From assembly GCF_015708085.1 (NCBI RefSeq), contig NZ_JADNYM010000020.1, forward strand, positions 30,677 through 94,676: a stretch of DNA of 64,000 nucleotides, given 5' to 3'. Of the stretch, positions 22,607 through 31,649 are shown piece by piece. Origin of the DNA: Arthrobacter terrae (GTDB lineage Bacteria > Actinomycetota > Actinomycetes > Actinomycetales > Micrococcaceae). The number at the start of each line of letters is the position of its first letter. Within the stretch, counting starts at the first letter, position 1. A program made the translations under genes and the position numbers. A model generated the notes under the pieces. That model did no database searches, was not told the origin of the DNA, and saw nothing but the letters and a program-made list of their open reading frames with translations.

Positions 22607-24753
22607 GCGCCCAGGATTACAGCACCCTTACCGGGCTCTTCCCCGATGAAGTGGTCACCCACTCATATCTCCAGGATGTCCAGCTCCCTGCGGTCAATGG
22701 CCGTCCCGGCGCCGGCACCTTTGCCCTGATTACACTCGACAACGGTTTGGACCACCGGCGCCCCAGCACCCTTGGACCCAACACGCTGGTGGAGCTCAAG
22801 GGTGTGCTGGAGGCCCAGCGGGCCCGGGCAGCGGCAGGGGACATCGTCGGTGTAGGCGTCACCGGCAAGCCGCACTTCCTCGTCGCCGGCGCCGACCTCT
22901 CCGCCGTCAAGGGGCTGCATGACCGCGAGGCCGGCGTCCTAATGGCCAGCCTTGGCCACGATGTCTACAGCACTCTGAACGATCTGGGGGTCCCCAGCTT
23001 CGTCTTCATCAACGGCGTTGCCCTCGGCGGCGGGCTGGAAATCGCACTGAACGCGAATTACCGGACCGTCTCCACCGGTGCCGGCGCCATTGGTCTGCCG
23101 GAGGCGTTCCTGGGGCTGGTGCCCGGCTGGGGCGGAGTCTACCTGCTCCCCCGGCTGATCGGACCGGTTAATGCCGTGAAGGTAATGATCGAGAACGCAC
23201 TGAGCAGCAACCGCACGCTCAGCGGCGCAGCCGCGTTCAAACTTGGGATCGCCGATGCACTCTTCGAACCGGCCGACTTCGTGGAACAATCCCTCGCCTG
23301 GGCCGCCAAGGTCATCAGCGGGGAGGTCACGGTGGACCGGCCCAACGCCGTCTCCGAGCCGCTTTCCGAAGCCAACAGCGCGGCCTGGGATGCCGCCGTC
23401 GCCGGTGCCCGGAAGTTTGTCGAAGACGCAACGTCCAATGCCGCCCCCGCTCCGGCCCGCCTCATCGACCTGCTGGAAAAGGGAAAGAACTACAGCAAGG
23501 CCGAATCCTTCGCGCAGGAGGATCTGGCGCTGGCGGATTTGATCCAGACGGCGGAGTTCCGCTCCACCGTTTATGCCTTCCTGGATCTGGTGCAAAAGCG
23601 CGGCAAACGTCCCGCCGGCGCACCGGATAAAAAACTTGCCCGTCCCGTCACCAAGGTGGGCGTGGTGGGTGCCGGCCTAATGGCCAGCCAGCTCGCCCTG
23701 CTCTTCGCCCGGCAGCTCAAGGTCCCGGTGATCATGACGGACATCGACCAGGCCCGCGTGGACAAGGGCGTGGGCTACGTGCACACCGAGGTGGACAAGC
23801 TGCTGGCCAAGGGGCGGATCTCCCCCGACGCCGCCAACCGGACCAAGGCGCTGGTCTCCGGTTCCGTCTCCAAGGCTGCCTTCGCGGACGCGGACTTTAT
23901 CATTGAAGCCGTCTTTGAGGAGCTCAGCGTCAAAAAGCAGGTCTTCGCCGAAGTGGAGGCCGTGGTTTCGGCGACCTGCATCCTCGCCACCAACACCTCG
24001 TCGCTCTCCGTCACCGCAATGGCCGAGGACCTGGCACACCCCGAGCGGCTGGTGGGCTTCCACTTCTTCAACCCGGTGGCCCTGATGCCGCTGCTGGAGA
24101 TTGTCCGCGCCCCGAAGACGGACGACGCCGTGCTGGCCACCGCCTTCGAGACGGCCAAGGCGCTGCGGAAGACGGCGGTCCTGGTCAAGGACGCCGCCGC
24201 TTTTGTGGTCAACCGCATCCTGGGCCGGATGTTCGGCGAAATCACCGCTGCCTTTGACGAGGGCACCGATGCTGTCACAGCCGACAACGCGCTGCGTCCG
24301 ATGGGCCTGCCGATGAGTCCGTTCACGCTGCTGGCGCTGGTGGGGCTGCCGGTGGGCCAGCATGTGCAGGAATCCCTGCATGCGGCCTTTGGGGACCGCT
24401 TTTATGTCTCCGCGAACCAGCAGCGGTTAATCGATGCGGGCAAGAAGGGCCTGTGGGAGAAGAACGACGACGGCAGCCAGTTTGTGCCCGAGGAAACGCT
24501 GGCTCTGCTGAGCTTGGGCAACTCCCCCTCCAGCAGCGAAGAAGTACTCACCCGCACGCAGGATGCCCTGGCCGACGAGATCGGCCGGATGCTCGCCGAG
24601 GGCGTGGTGGCCGGTCCGGAAGACATCGATCTGTGCGTCATTACCGGCGCCGGCTGGCCGATGCATCTGGGCGGCATTACCCCTTATCTTGACCGCGTGG
24701 GCGCGTCCGAGCGCGTCAATGGCAAGCTCTTCCACCCGGAACTGGCTGCCTAA
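22603..24753 (+). CDS. fadB: Fatty-oxidation bifunctional enoyl-CoA hydratase/3-hydroxyacyl-CoA dehydrogenase
   Basis: Performs the hydration and NAD-dependent oxidation steps of beta-oxidation. The 716-residue protein has an N-terminal crotonase domain: KPHFLVAGADLSAVKGL, the oxyanion-hole segment FINGVALGGGLEIALNANYR, and the catalytic-glutamate region GLPEAFLGLVPGWGG. The dehydrogenase domain follows, with Rossmann loop VGVVGAGLMASQLALLFAR near residue 365, NTSSLSVT, and HFFNPVALMPLLEIV with the catalytic histidine. A C-terminal helical domain completes it. The first GxGxM glycine motif has alanine-serine instead of glycine-glycine after M (GLMASQ), a minor variation. GAGGAG precedes the ATG. 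Confidence 0.96.
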   Translation: MSAQDYSTLTGLFPDEVVTHSYLQDVQLPAVNGRPGAGTFALITLDNGLDHRRPSTLGPNTLVELKGVLEAQRARAAAGDIVGVGVTGKPHFLVAGADLSAVKGLHDREAGVLMASLGHDVYSTLNDLGVPSFVFINGVALGGGLEIALNANYRTVSTGAGAIGLPEAFLGLVPGWGGVYLLPRLIGPVNAVKVMIENALSSNRTLSGAAAFKLGIADALFEPADFVEQSLAWAAKVISGEVTVDRPNAVSEPLSEANSAAWDAAVAGARKFVEDATSNAAPAPARLIDLLEKGKNYSKAESFAQEDLALADLIQTAEFRSTVYAFLDLVQKRGKRPAGAPDKKLARPVTKVGVVGAGLMASQLALLFARQLKVPVIMTDIDQARVDKGVGYVHTEVDKLLAKGRISPDAANRTKALVSGSVSKAAFADADFIIEAVFEELSVKKQVFAEVEAVVSATCILATNTSSLSVTAMAEDLAHPERLVGFHFFNPVALMPLLEIVRAPKTDDAVLATAFETAKALRKTAVLVKDAAAFVVNRILGRMFGEITAAFDEGTDAVTADNALRPMGLPMSPFTLLALVGLPVGQHVQESLHAAFGDRFYVSANQQRLIDAGKKGLWEKNDDGSQFVPEETLALLSLGNSPSSSEEVLTRTQDALADEIGRMLAEGVVAGPEDIDLCVITGAGWPMHLGGITPYLDRVGASERVNGKLFHPELAA

Positions 24754-24891
24754 GCCCTGGCGCATCCGGGTCTGGCGAATCTGCCGGCCGTGGCCATACC
24801 TTAGGGGCCACCGCCGGCGGACCGGCGGGCCCGCGGCACGACGTGGCCGGGCTGTGGGAAATCTCCCAGCCGAAGCTGGCAGACTGGATTC

Positions 24892-25350
24892 ATGGACTCG
24901 AGCGCTCCGCTAAACCGCCGCACCCTGCTGAACCATTCCGTCCTCACGGCAGGTGCCGCCGCCGGCTCTATTGCAGCACTGACGGGATGCTCTCCGCAGC
25001 AGGGCGCCCCTGCTGCTGCCCAGATGCCGTCGGCCGTCCCCTCTGGCGGCGGAACTCCCGTCCGCGTCGGGCGCCTTGCCGATCTCGCCGTCGGCGCCAC
25101 CGGCAGCGCAAAGGCCAATAATAAGAACATCGTGCTGTACCGGCCGGACGAAACGTCGGTCCTTGCCTACAGCGCCGTCTGCACGCACGCCGGCTGTACG
25201 GTGGCGGCCGCCGGGAAGAAATTTGACTGCCCCTGTCACGGCTCGTCATTCGAGGCCGCGGATGGAACCGTCATTACCGGTCCTGCCCAGCGTCCCCTGG
25301 TACCCCTGCAGGCGGCTATCGATGGGGATTGGATCACCGTCTCGCTGTAG
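24892..25350 (+). CDS. Tat-exported Rieske [2Fe-2S] lipoprotein
   Basis: A 152-residue small Rieske protein. The N-terminus has a twin-arginine motif (LNRRTLLNHS) and hydrophobic stretch, and ends with a lipobox (ALTGC), so it should fold in the cytoplasm and be exported and lipid-anchored. The cluster ligands are complete: CTHAGC (Cys, His) and CPCHGSSF (Cys, His), and the extra cysteines form the usual disulfide. This architecture resembles the small actinobacterial Rieske proteins and not the cytochrome bc1 subunit. The electron partner is unknown. It precedes the shikimate-like operon by 194 bases and could be independent of it. Confidence 0.88.
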   Translation: MDSSAPLNRRTLLNHSVLTAGAAAGSIAALTGCSPQQGAPAAAQMPSAVPSGGGTPVRVGRLADLAVGATGSAKANNKNIVLYRPDETSVLAYSAVCTHAGCTVAAAGKKFDCPCHGSSFEAADGTVITGPAQRPLVPLQAAIDGDWITVSL

Positions 25351-25544
25351 CTGCCTGCCTGAGCTCTAGCTGCTTAAGGCAACAATTTCTGCAATATTGT
25401 GTTCCGCCGGCCCCGCCGGGATTCAAATCACGTATGCTCACTAGCAACGGCCCTGCCATAGGGGTCAAAGACTGGATTCACCACAGGAGAACAGAACTAG
25501 AGACGTTATATTCCGTCTTCAAAGCGTGGAAACGGGTTGGCATC

Positions 25545-28500
25545 GTGCAATTATCCGTCATTGGTTCCGACGATCTTATCCGTGGGGACGTTCAGGTCCC
25601 CAACTCCAAATATCATGCCCATCGGGCCCTGATCCTTGCCTCACTGGCACCTGGCGTCAGCCATATTTCCGGGCTCAGCGACGCCCGGCATGTGGACTAT
25701 ACAGTCTCACTGCTTCGCTCACTCGGCACCCGAATCGAGATCGAGGCAGACACCTTCATTGTCCATGGCGGCCCGTACCACCCCCGCTCGGATGCAGTCT
25801 CCGCCGGCAGTTCGGGCAGCACCTTGTATTTCATGGTGGGACTGGTCTCGCTGGCAGACCGCGACGTGACCATCACGGGTCAAAAGTACTTCCAACGCCG
25901 CCCCATCGGCCCGTTACTCGCGGCCCTGCGCCAGCTCGGTGTGGACGCCACCTCCCCCACAGACTGCCCGCCGATCCGGGTCAAGGGACGCCGTCCCAGC
26001 GGTGGCATAGTGCACATCTCCGGAACGCTCTCGCAATGGGTTTCCGGACTGCTGCTGCTGGCCCCGTTCGCGCTGGATCAAAGCACCGTGGTCATCGACG
26101 GGCCACTCAACGAACGCACCTACATTGAGCTCACCGTGCGCATGATGCGCCAATTCGGTCTGCAGGTCGAAGTGTCAGCAGACGGCCGGCGGTACACAAT
26201 CCCGCCCAACCAGGTCCCGCGGCCCACGGATCTGGTCCTGCCGCCGGACATCGGCTCCGCCGCGTTCGGGCTGGCCGTAGGAGCCCTGCACCCGGCGGAC
26301 ATTTTATTGCGCGGGCTGCGCCAGACCAGCTCCAGCGGGACCGACCACCCCGAGTCCGAACTGCTGGATATCGTCGCGGCGATGGGCCTGCCGATGGACT
26401 ACGACCAGCAGGCCGACGGGGTCCGGGTGCGGCACCAGGGCCGCCGGATGGGCCCGGTGGATGTGGATTGCCGGACGGTGCCGGACATGCTGCCGGTGCT
26501 CTCAGTCATGGCGGCCCTGGCCGATGGCGAAAGCGTCTTCCGGCATGTGGAGCACGTCCGGCTGAAGGAATCAGACCGTGTGGTAGCCATGCTCCAGCTC
26601 AACAGCATGGGCGCAGACCTGAGCTTTGACGGCAGCAATTTACGGGTCCGCGGTGTGCCCCGGCTGCACGGCGCCCACCTTTCATCCTTCAATGATCACC
26701 GCGTCCTGATGTCCCTGGCCGTCGCAGCGACGGCCGCTGCCGGCAGATCCTCGCTGACGTACCCGAATGCCTACCGGATCTCCTACCCGAAGTTCCTGGC
26801 TGCCATGCAGACTCTCGGCCTGGATATGGAGGTGGAGCGGGGCTCCGCACGCGGGCCCGTACTCCGTCATCCCGCCGAACCCGATGCGAAGGAGAGCGCT
26901 GCTGCCGAGTCCATGACGGCCTCGGACTGGATCAGGCGCTGGGCCAAAGAGAAACCACATGCGCTGGCCGTGGTGGATGCACGCTGGAATACGACGTCGC
27001 ACCTGAGCTGGGCGGCCCTTGACAACGAGGTGGATCACGCGGCGGCCGTTTTCCTCAACCTTGGTGTCGCCGCCGGAGACAGAATCGCCGTCCAGCTGCC
27101 GAACTGGCGCCAGTTCGTGGTGATCTCCGCAGCGGCGCTGCGGATTGGAGCGGTCATCGCGCCGATCATGCCGATTTTCGGCGACCGTGAAGTTAGCTAT
27201 GCGCTGCAGCAGTCCGGTGCCAGGGTATTGCTGGTGGCGGATAATTTCCGCGGCCGCCAGCATGCCAGCGAAATTGCCCGGCTGCTCGACCGCAGCGGCC
27301 CCGGCACCGATCCTGTCAGTGGGAGTGCCAGTGGCACCGGCACCGGCCCCGGCAACGGCGGGATCTGCGTCGAGCACGTCTTCGTGGTTCATGGGACGGC
27401 AGGTGTCCCGCGGCTGATGCCCAACAACACAAATCCGCGGGTGCAGTGGTTACCCTGGCATCACGCCTGGGCGTCCGCCGTCGTCGACCGTGCAGCCCTG
27501 GACGCGCGCGCACCAGGTCCCGACGACGCCGCCCAACTGCTGCTGACCTCGGGCACCTCGGGCCGTCCCAAAGGTGTGGTCCATACGCACCGGCGGCTTT
27601 CCCGGGCTGCCCTGATGGAAGCGCGCCAGCTGGGCCTGGACGGCACCGATTCCATCTACATCCCGTCCCCGCTGGCGCACCAGACGGGATTCCTCTACGG
27701 CATGTGGCTCGCGTTCACCCTCGGCGTGCCGCAGATCCTGCAGAGCGTCTGGAATGCTCCCCGCGCGCTGGAAATTCTGCAGGACTGGGAAGGAACCTTT
27801 GTGCAGGCCGCGACGCCCTTTTTGACCGATTTACTACAGGCCGTGGAAGACGGCGGGCCCCGTCCCGAACGCCTGCGTGTCTTCGTGGTGACGGGCGCGG
27901 CCGTGCCCCGCGCGCTGGCCGAACGCGCCACCCGCGTGCTCGGGACGGCGGTGTGCGGGGCTTTCGGCACCACCGAGACGGGGCTCGGCGCGCTCACCTC
28001 ACCGGCGGACCCGCCGTCGAAGGCGTGGGGCACTGACGGCAGGGGACTGACCGGAGTGCAGCTGCGGATTGTCGACGACGACGGGCTGCGGCTGCCGCCG
28101 GAGGCGGAGGGGAATCTGGAACTGACCAGCCCGACGGTCTTCGACGGCTATTTGGACCGGCCCGAGCTGGACGCGGAGACATTCAGCGCCGATGGCTGGT
28201 ACCGTACCGGGGATCTGGCCACCATCGATGACGAGGGCTACCTGCGCATTACCGGCCGCGTGCGCGACATCATTAACCGCGGCGGGGAAAAACTTCCGGT
28301 CGCAGACCTCGAACAACTCCTGCACACCCACCCCGGCATTGCCGACGTGGCCATCGTTGCCATGCCGGACGCCCGGCTCGGCGAGCGCGCCTGCGCCTTC
28401 GTCCGGCTGGCACCGGGAGCGGAACTGAGCTTCAACGGGCTCCAGCGGTTCCTGCAGCAAAGCGGGGTGAGCAAACATTATTGGCCCGAGCGGCTCGAAC

Positions 28501-28616
28501 CAATAGATGAAATCCCGCGCAACCCGGTGGGCAAGATCCAGAAATTTGTGCTGCGCGAGCGCGCCGCGCATCTGGTCCCCCAGACGCACACGACGAGAAA
28601 GGCCAGGGAAAAATGA
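25545..28616 (+). CDS. Fusion: EPSP-synthase-like domain + acyl-CoA ligase (AMP-forming)
   Basis: A 1023-residue two-enzyme fusion. Residues about 1–430 form a whole EPSP-synthase fold. Aligned by eye with E. coli AroA (numbering from memory), K22, R27, S163-Q164, D314, K341-E342, R345, H385 and R386 are kept. The basic PEP-contacting residues R100, R124 and K411 become Y95, Y115 and I412. Residues about 456–1020 are an adenylating CoA ligase with TSGTSGRPKGVVHTH near 668, GTTETG, DGWYRTGDL, GRVRDIINRGGEKLP and catalytic K997 in NPVGKIQK. GTG at 25545 gives the exact AroA-like N-terminus; an ATG at 25434 is an alternative. It overlaps the next gene (ATGA). It is probably not a normal AroA. 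It more likely dehydrates shikimate or an analogue and activates the acid as a CoA ester, as in cyclohexanecarboxyl-CoA pathways. Confidence 0.88.
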   Translation: MQLSVIGSDDLIRGDVQVPNSKYHAHRALILASLAPGVSHISGLSDARHVDYTVSLLRSLGTRIEIEADTFIVHGGPYHPRSDAVSAGSSGSTLYFMVGLVSLADRDVTITGQKYFQRRPIGPLLAALRQLGVDATSPTDCPPIRVKGRRPSGGIVHISGTLSQWVSGLLLLAPFALDQSTVVIDGPLNERTYIELTVRMMRQFGLQVEVSADGRRYTIPPNQVPRPTDLVLPPDIGSAAFGLAVGALHPADILLRGLRQTSSSGTDHPESELLDIVAAMGLPMDYDQQADGVRVRHQGRRMGPVDVDCRTVPDMLPVLSVMAALADGESVFRHVEHVRLKESDRVVAMLQLNSMGADLSFDGSNLRVRGVPRLHGAHLSSFNDHRVLMSLAVAATAAAGRSSLTYPNAYRISYPKFLAAMQTLGLDMEVERGSARGPVLRHPAEPDAKESAAAESMTASDWIRRWAKEKPHALAVVDARWNTTSHLSWAALDNEVDHAAAVFLNLGVAAGDRIAVQLPNWRQFVVISAAALRIGAVIAPIMPIFGDREVSYALQQSGARVLLVADNFRGRQHASEIARLLDRSGPGTDPVSGSASGTGTGPGNGGICVEHVFVVHGTAGVPRLMPNNTNPRVQWLPWHHAWASAVVDRAALDARAPGPDDAAQLLLTSGTSGRPKGVVHTHRRLSRAALMEARQLGLDGTDSIYIPSPLAHQTGFLYGMWLAFTLGVPQILQSVWNAPRALEILQDWEGTFVQAATPFLTDLLQAVEDGGPRPERLRVFVVTGAAVPRALAERATRVLGTAVCGAFGTTETGLGALTSPADPPSKAWGTDGRGLTGVQLRIVDDDGLRLPPEAEGNLELTSPTVFDGYLDRPELDAETFSADGWYRTGDLATIDDEGYLRITGRVRDIINRGGEKLPVADLEQLLHTHPGIADVAIVAMPDARLGERACAFVRLAPGAELSFNGLQRFLQQSGVSKHYWPERLEPIDEIPRNPVGKIQKFVLRERAAHLVPQTHTTRKAREK

Positions 28617-29911
28617 CGGTACGGCAGGCTTCCACCTTGGACGGGCGCGGCAGCGCCGTGCCACAGGAGCTCTACGACAGCCTACTGGCGGAGGTCACGG
28701 CCTGGGTCGAGGGGCCCGGCGAGGCCTGGGCCGAAAGGATCGAGGCCAGCGGGACCGTGGAACCGGGACTGCGCGCCGAGCTGAAGAGCAAGGGCTTCCT
28801 GGGCCTGGCGGCACCCGTGGAACTGGGCGGACGCGGGCTGAGCTTTACGCAGTGGATGGGGCTGATGGAGGTCTTCTCCCGTTCCCACGCTTCGATCCGG
28901 ATGATCGTGCATGTGGTCAATGGCACCTGGCGGTCCATGAACCCGCATGCCAGCGCCACCCAGCGGGAAAAGTTCATCGTCCCCTCCGTGGCCGGAGACA
29001 TCACCGTGGCCTTTACCCTGACCGAACCGGATAACGGAACAGGAGCGGACATCAGCTGCTCCGTTCGCAGAGATGGGGACTTTTACTACCTCACCGGGAC
29101 CAAGCATCTGATTACGTTCGGCGTGAACTGTGACTATTGGCTGCTCTTCGCCCGGCTGGCCGGCAGCAGCGGCTCAGAAGGCACCGTGGCACTGCTGGTA
29201 GACCGCGACGCTGCCGGTGCCACGGTGCAGGACACCTCCAACACCATGGGCGTTCGGGGTACCGATCACGCCCGGCTCACATTCCGTGACACCCCCGTCC
29301 CGGTGTCCCAGCGCCTCGGTGCCGAAGGCGACGGCCTGACGATTGCCTTGGGCGGGTTCCTCACGCCGAGCCGGATTTCCGTGGCGATGAGCTGCGTTGG
29401 TCTGGCCGAGCGCGCCCAGCAACTCGCCGTCAGCTATGCCCAGCACCGGGTTACCTTCGGGAAGCCGATCTCACAGCGCCAGGCCATCGCGTTCCTGCTC
29501 GCCGAAAACGCTGCGGACATCGAAGCGGCGCGGGCCTTGGTCATGCACGCCGCTGCCCAGTGGGAAGCCGGTTCCGCCCGCGCCCCGGCACTGTCCTCGA
29601 TGGCCAAGCTGACCGCCGTCGACATGCTCACCCGGGTGACCGACAAGGCGCTGCAGGTTCACGGCGGGCTTGGCTATTGGAAATCCCAGCCCATTGAACG
29701 GGTCTACCGGGACGCGCGGGCGCAGCGCTTTGAGGAGGGAACCAATGAGATCCAGAAGGCCGTGATCGCCAAGGACCTTCTCAGCCGCGCGGGCCACGGC
29801 ACGGACCCGGCAGCCCCGGACCCGGCACCGGCGAATGCAGCCGCACCAGACCCAGCATCGGCCAATGCGGGCCGGGCCGCCGATTCGGGCCTGACCGGGG
29901 CAGCCCTGTGA
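28613..29911 (+). CDS. Acyl-CoA dehydrogenase (alicyclic acyl-CoA pathway candidate)
   Basis: A 432-residue FAD enzyme. It shows the family's FAD/substrate segment AFTLTEPDNGTGAD, YLTGTKHLITFGV, and the C-terminal helix region AQHRVTFGKPISQRQAIAF. QVHGGLGYWKSQPIERVYRDARAQ follows, with the catalytic glutamate at E375 in RFEEGTNEIQ. The last 35 residues are an alanine/proline repeat tail (DPAAPDPAPANAAAPDPASAN) not needed for the fold. It overlaps the upstream fusion gene (ATGA) and the downstream SDR (GTGA), so the three are made together. In the proposed pathway it would oxidise or reduce a ring double bond of a cyclohexene- or cyclohexanecarboxyl-CoA. Ordinary short-chain acyl-CoA oxidation is the alternative. 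Confidence 0.9.
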   Translation: MTVRQASTLDGRGSAVPQELYDSLLAEVTAWVEGPGEAWAERIEASGTVEPGLRAELKSKGFLGLAAPVELGGRGLSFTQWMGLMEVFSRSHASIRMIVHVVNGTWRSMNPHASATQREKFIVPSVAGDITVAFTLTEPDNGTGADISCSVRRDGDFYYLTGTKHLITFGVNCDYWLLFARLAGSSGSEGTVALLVDRDAAGATVQDTSNTMGVRGTDHARLTFRDTPVPVSQRLGAEGDGLTIALGGFLTPSRISVAMSCVGLAERAQQLAVSYAQHRVTFGKPISQRQAIAFLLAENAADIEAARALVMHAAAQWEAGSARAPALSSMAKLTAVDMLTRVTDKALQVHGGLGYWKSQPIERVYRDARAQRFEEGTNEIQKAVIAKDLLSRAGHGTDPAAPDPAPANAAAPDPASANAGRAADSGLTGAAL

Positions 29912-30753
29912 CCGCCGGTAATGCAGCCGGTGCCGCCGGCAAATACGCCGGGAAGGTGGCACTCATCACCGGGTCTTCACGCGGGATCGGCCGGGCGCTG
30001 GCCCTGCAGCTCGCCGCGGAAGGCGCCAGCGTGGTGATCAACTATCGGAAAAACGCCGATCTGGCCGACGCCGTCGTTGCCGAAGCCAAGGCCGCCGGCG
30101 GAGATGGCATCGCAGTCCAGGCGGACGTTGAAAATCCCGAAGACATCATCCGGCTCTTCGACGCGGTGGATGCCGCCTATGGGCGGCTGGACTTCTTCAT
30201 CAACAACGCCGCTGCGTCGGCGTTCAAGAAGCTGCTGGATCTGAAGACCCATCACCTGGACCGTTCCTATGCCATGAACGTCCGGCCTTTTGTGCTGGGC
30301 GCACAGGAAGCGGTCAAGCTGATGGACCAGGGCGGCCGGATCGTTGCCGTCAGCAGCTACGGCAGCATGCGCGGATTCGCCACCTACGCCGCGCTCGGCT
30401 CCTACAAGGCGGCGGTGGAGTCCTTTATCCGGTACATGGCGGTGGAATTTGCCGGCTACGGCATCAATGTCAACGGCGTCAACGGCGGCCTGATTGACTC
30501 CGACTCGCTGGAGTATTTCTACAGCATGCCGGGCATGGCACCGATGGAGCGGGTACTGGAAACCATTCCGCTGCGCCGACCCGGCACCGTGGCGGATATG
30601 GCCAACGCCGTCGAATTCCTGCTTTCCCCCAACTCCGCGTACATCACCGGGCAAATCCTGGTGGTGGACGGCGGCATGACAGTGGCGGCGGCGCCGTACT
30701 ATCACCAAACAACGGACCCGGTGAGTCTGCCTGAGCGTCCCACCCGCCGCTGA
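29908..30753 (+). CDS. SDR enoyl-thioester reductase (ChcA/FabL-like)
   Basis: A 281-residue short-chain dehydrogenase. The cofactor loop is ALITGSSRGIGRALA, the NNAA motif is present (FINNAAASAF), and the serine lies in AVSSYGSMRGF. The catalytic pair is Y160 and K167 (TYAALGSYKAA), a Y-x6-K spacing. That spacing is the signature of enoyl-ACP/enoyl-CoA reductases such as FabI and FabL, unlike the Y-x3-K of ordinary SDRs. ChcA, the 1-cyclohexenylcarbonyl-CoA reductase of the ansatrienin pathway, is also an SDR of about this size. The GTG start overlaps the dehydrogenase stop by 4 bases. The role as a ring-enoyl-CoA reductase is inferred from motif plus operon. Confidence 0.88.
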   Translation: MTAGNAAGAAGKYAGKVALITGSSRGIGRALALQLAAEGASVVINYRKNADLADAVVAEAKAAGGDGIAVQADVENPEDIIRLFDAVDAAYGRLDFFINNAAASAFKKLLDLKTHHLDRSYAMNVRPFVLGAQEAVKLMDQGGRIVAVSSYGSMRGFATYAALGSYKAAVESFIRYMAVEFAGYGINVNGVNGGLIDSDSLEYFYSMPGMAPMERVLETIPLRRPGTVADMANAVEFLLSPNSAYITGQILVVDGGMTVAAAPYYHQTTDPVSLPERPTRR

Positions 30754-30926
30754 GCGCGCCCATCTCTTAGCGGCTTCCAGCCCGGATCGGAAAGCCGTAG
30801 GACGACCGCGCTGGCACACCTGGCTTGAGCCGGGCAATCCATGGCACCGGCGCGTACCCTGTCCTCCCGGCCAGAGCTGGACTAGAATCGACAACATCTG
30901 GATTGCCACCGGGGATTGGGAACGAA

Positions 30927-31463
30927 ATGCATGTTAAGAAGTCTTGGGTAGCCTTGTCGCTGGCCGCCGTCACACTGACAAGTTGCTCCCCCGGCAGGAC
31001 GCTGGACGAAACTGCCGGCGGTCCCTCCACCGTCGCCGCCGTTACCGCATCGCCCGGACAAACCGTCACTTTCGGACAATGGATTTCCTACGGAAAAGGG
31101 ATTAAAGTCACGGTGCGGACGGACGGGTTCCAGACAGTGAGCCCGTATGCCGAAGGCTCCACCGGAAGCAGTGCAGCCGTCTTTGAAATCGATGTCAGCA
31201 ACGCATCCACAGCTGACTTCGACCCCGCGCAGATGAGCAAGCTGTCCGTCACATACGGAGCCGAGGATACCAAGGCCAGCCAGGTCATCGACGCCCCGGC
31301 CGGGGCCACCACCGGTCCTTTAGGCCCCATCGGCCCGGGAAAGTCTGAAACAATCCGGCTCACATTCGCCATCCCGCCGGGCACCCGCACGAACGTCCAT
31401 GTACAAGTTCCCGGCCCCACGGCGGGTGACCCACCTGCCGTTTTCACGGGCTTTATTGAGTAA
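30927..31463 (+). CDS. Secreted lipoprotein with DUF4352-like beta domain
   Basis: A 178-residue lipoprotein: basic MHVKKSW, a short hydrophobic helix, and lipobox LTSC. The mature part is beta-rich: FGQWISYGKGIKVTV, AAVFEIDVSNASTADFDPAQMSKLSVTYG, and a glycine/proline turn followed by ETIRLTFAIPPGTRTNVHV. This layout resembles DUF4352 (telomere-repeat-binding-factor-like, immunoglobulin-type) lipoproteins of Gram-positives. No enzymatic motif. The ATG at 30927 follows GGGAACGAA. It is 173 bases after the SDR gene and probably has its own promoter. Confidence 0.8.
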   Translation: MHVKKSWVALSLAAVTLTSCSPGRTLDETAGGPSTVAAVTASPGQTVTFGQWISYGKGIKVTVRTDGFQTVSPYAEGSTGSSAAVFEIDVSNASTADFDPAQMSKLSVTYGAEDTKASQVIDAPAGATTGPLGPIGPGKSETIRLTFAIPPGTRTNVHVQVPGPTAGDPPAVFTGFIE

Positions 31464-31518
31464 ACCGGCGCATTGCCGCAACCCGTTACGTCGCTGAGGG
31501 TCTTACCTTCGCTGTCGT

Positions 31519-31540
31519 GGCCCCGGTGCATGCCGGGGCC
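31519..31540. terminator. GC-rich hairpin, probable terminator of the lipoprotein gene
   Basis: GGCCCCGG and CCGGGGCC form a perfect 8-bp stem with a 6-base loop. No T-run follows, so it is a weak intrinsic terminator at best. Confidence 0.45.
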
Positions 31541-31649
31541 GTCGGATTCTGGCGGCCAGTCCCCCGTCAACCTAATCTAACTAGCCGTCCACTAACCTCA
31601 CCACGCCTGCCCATACCGCAATCAGCCGCACCAGCTCAGCAGCCATCGT

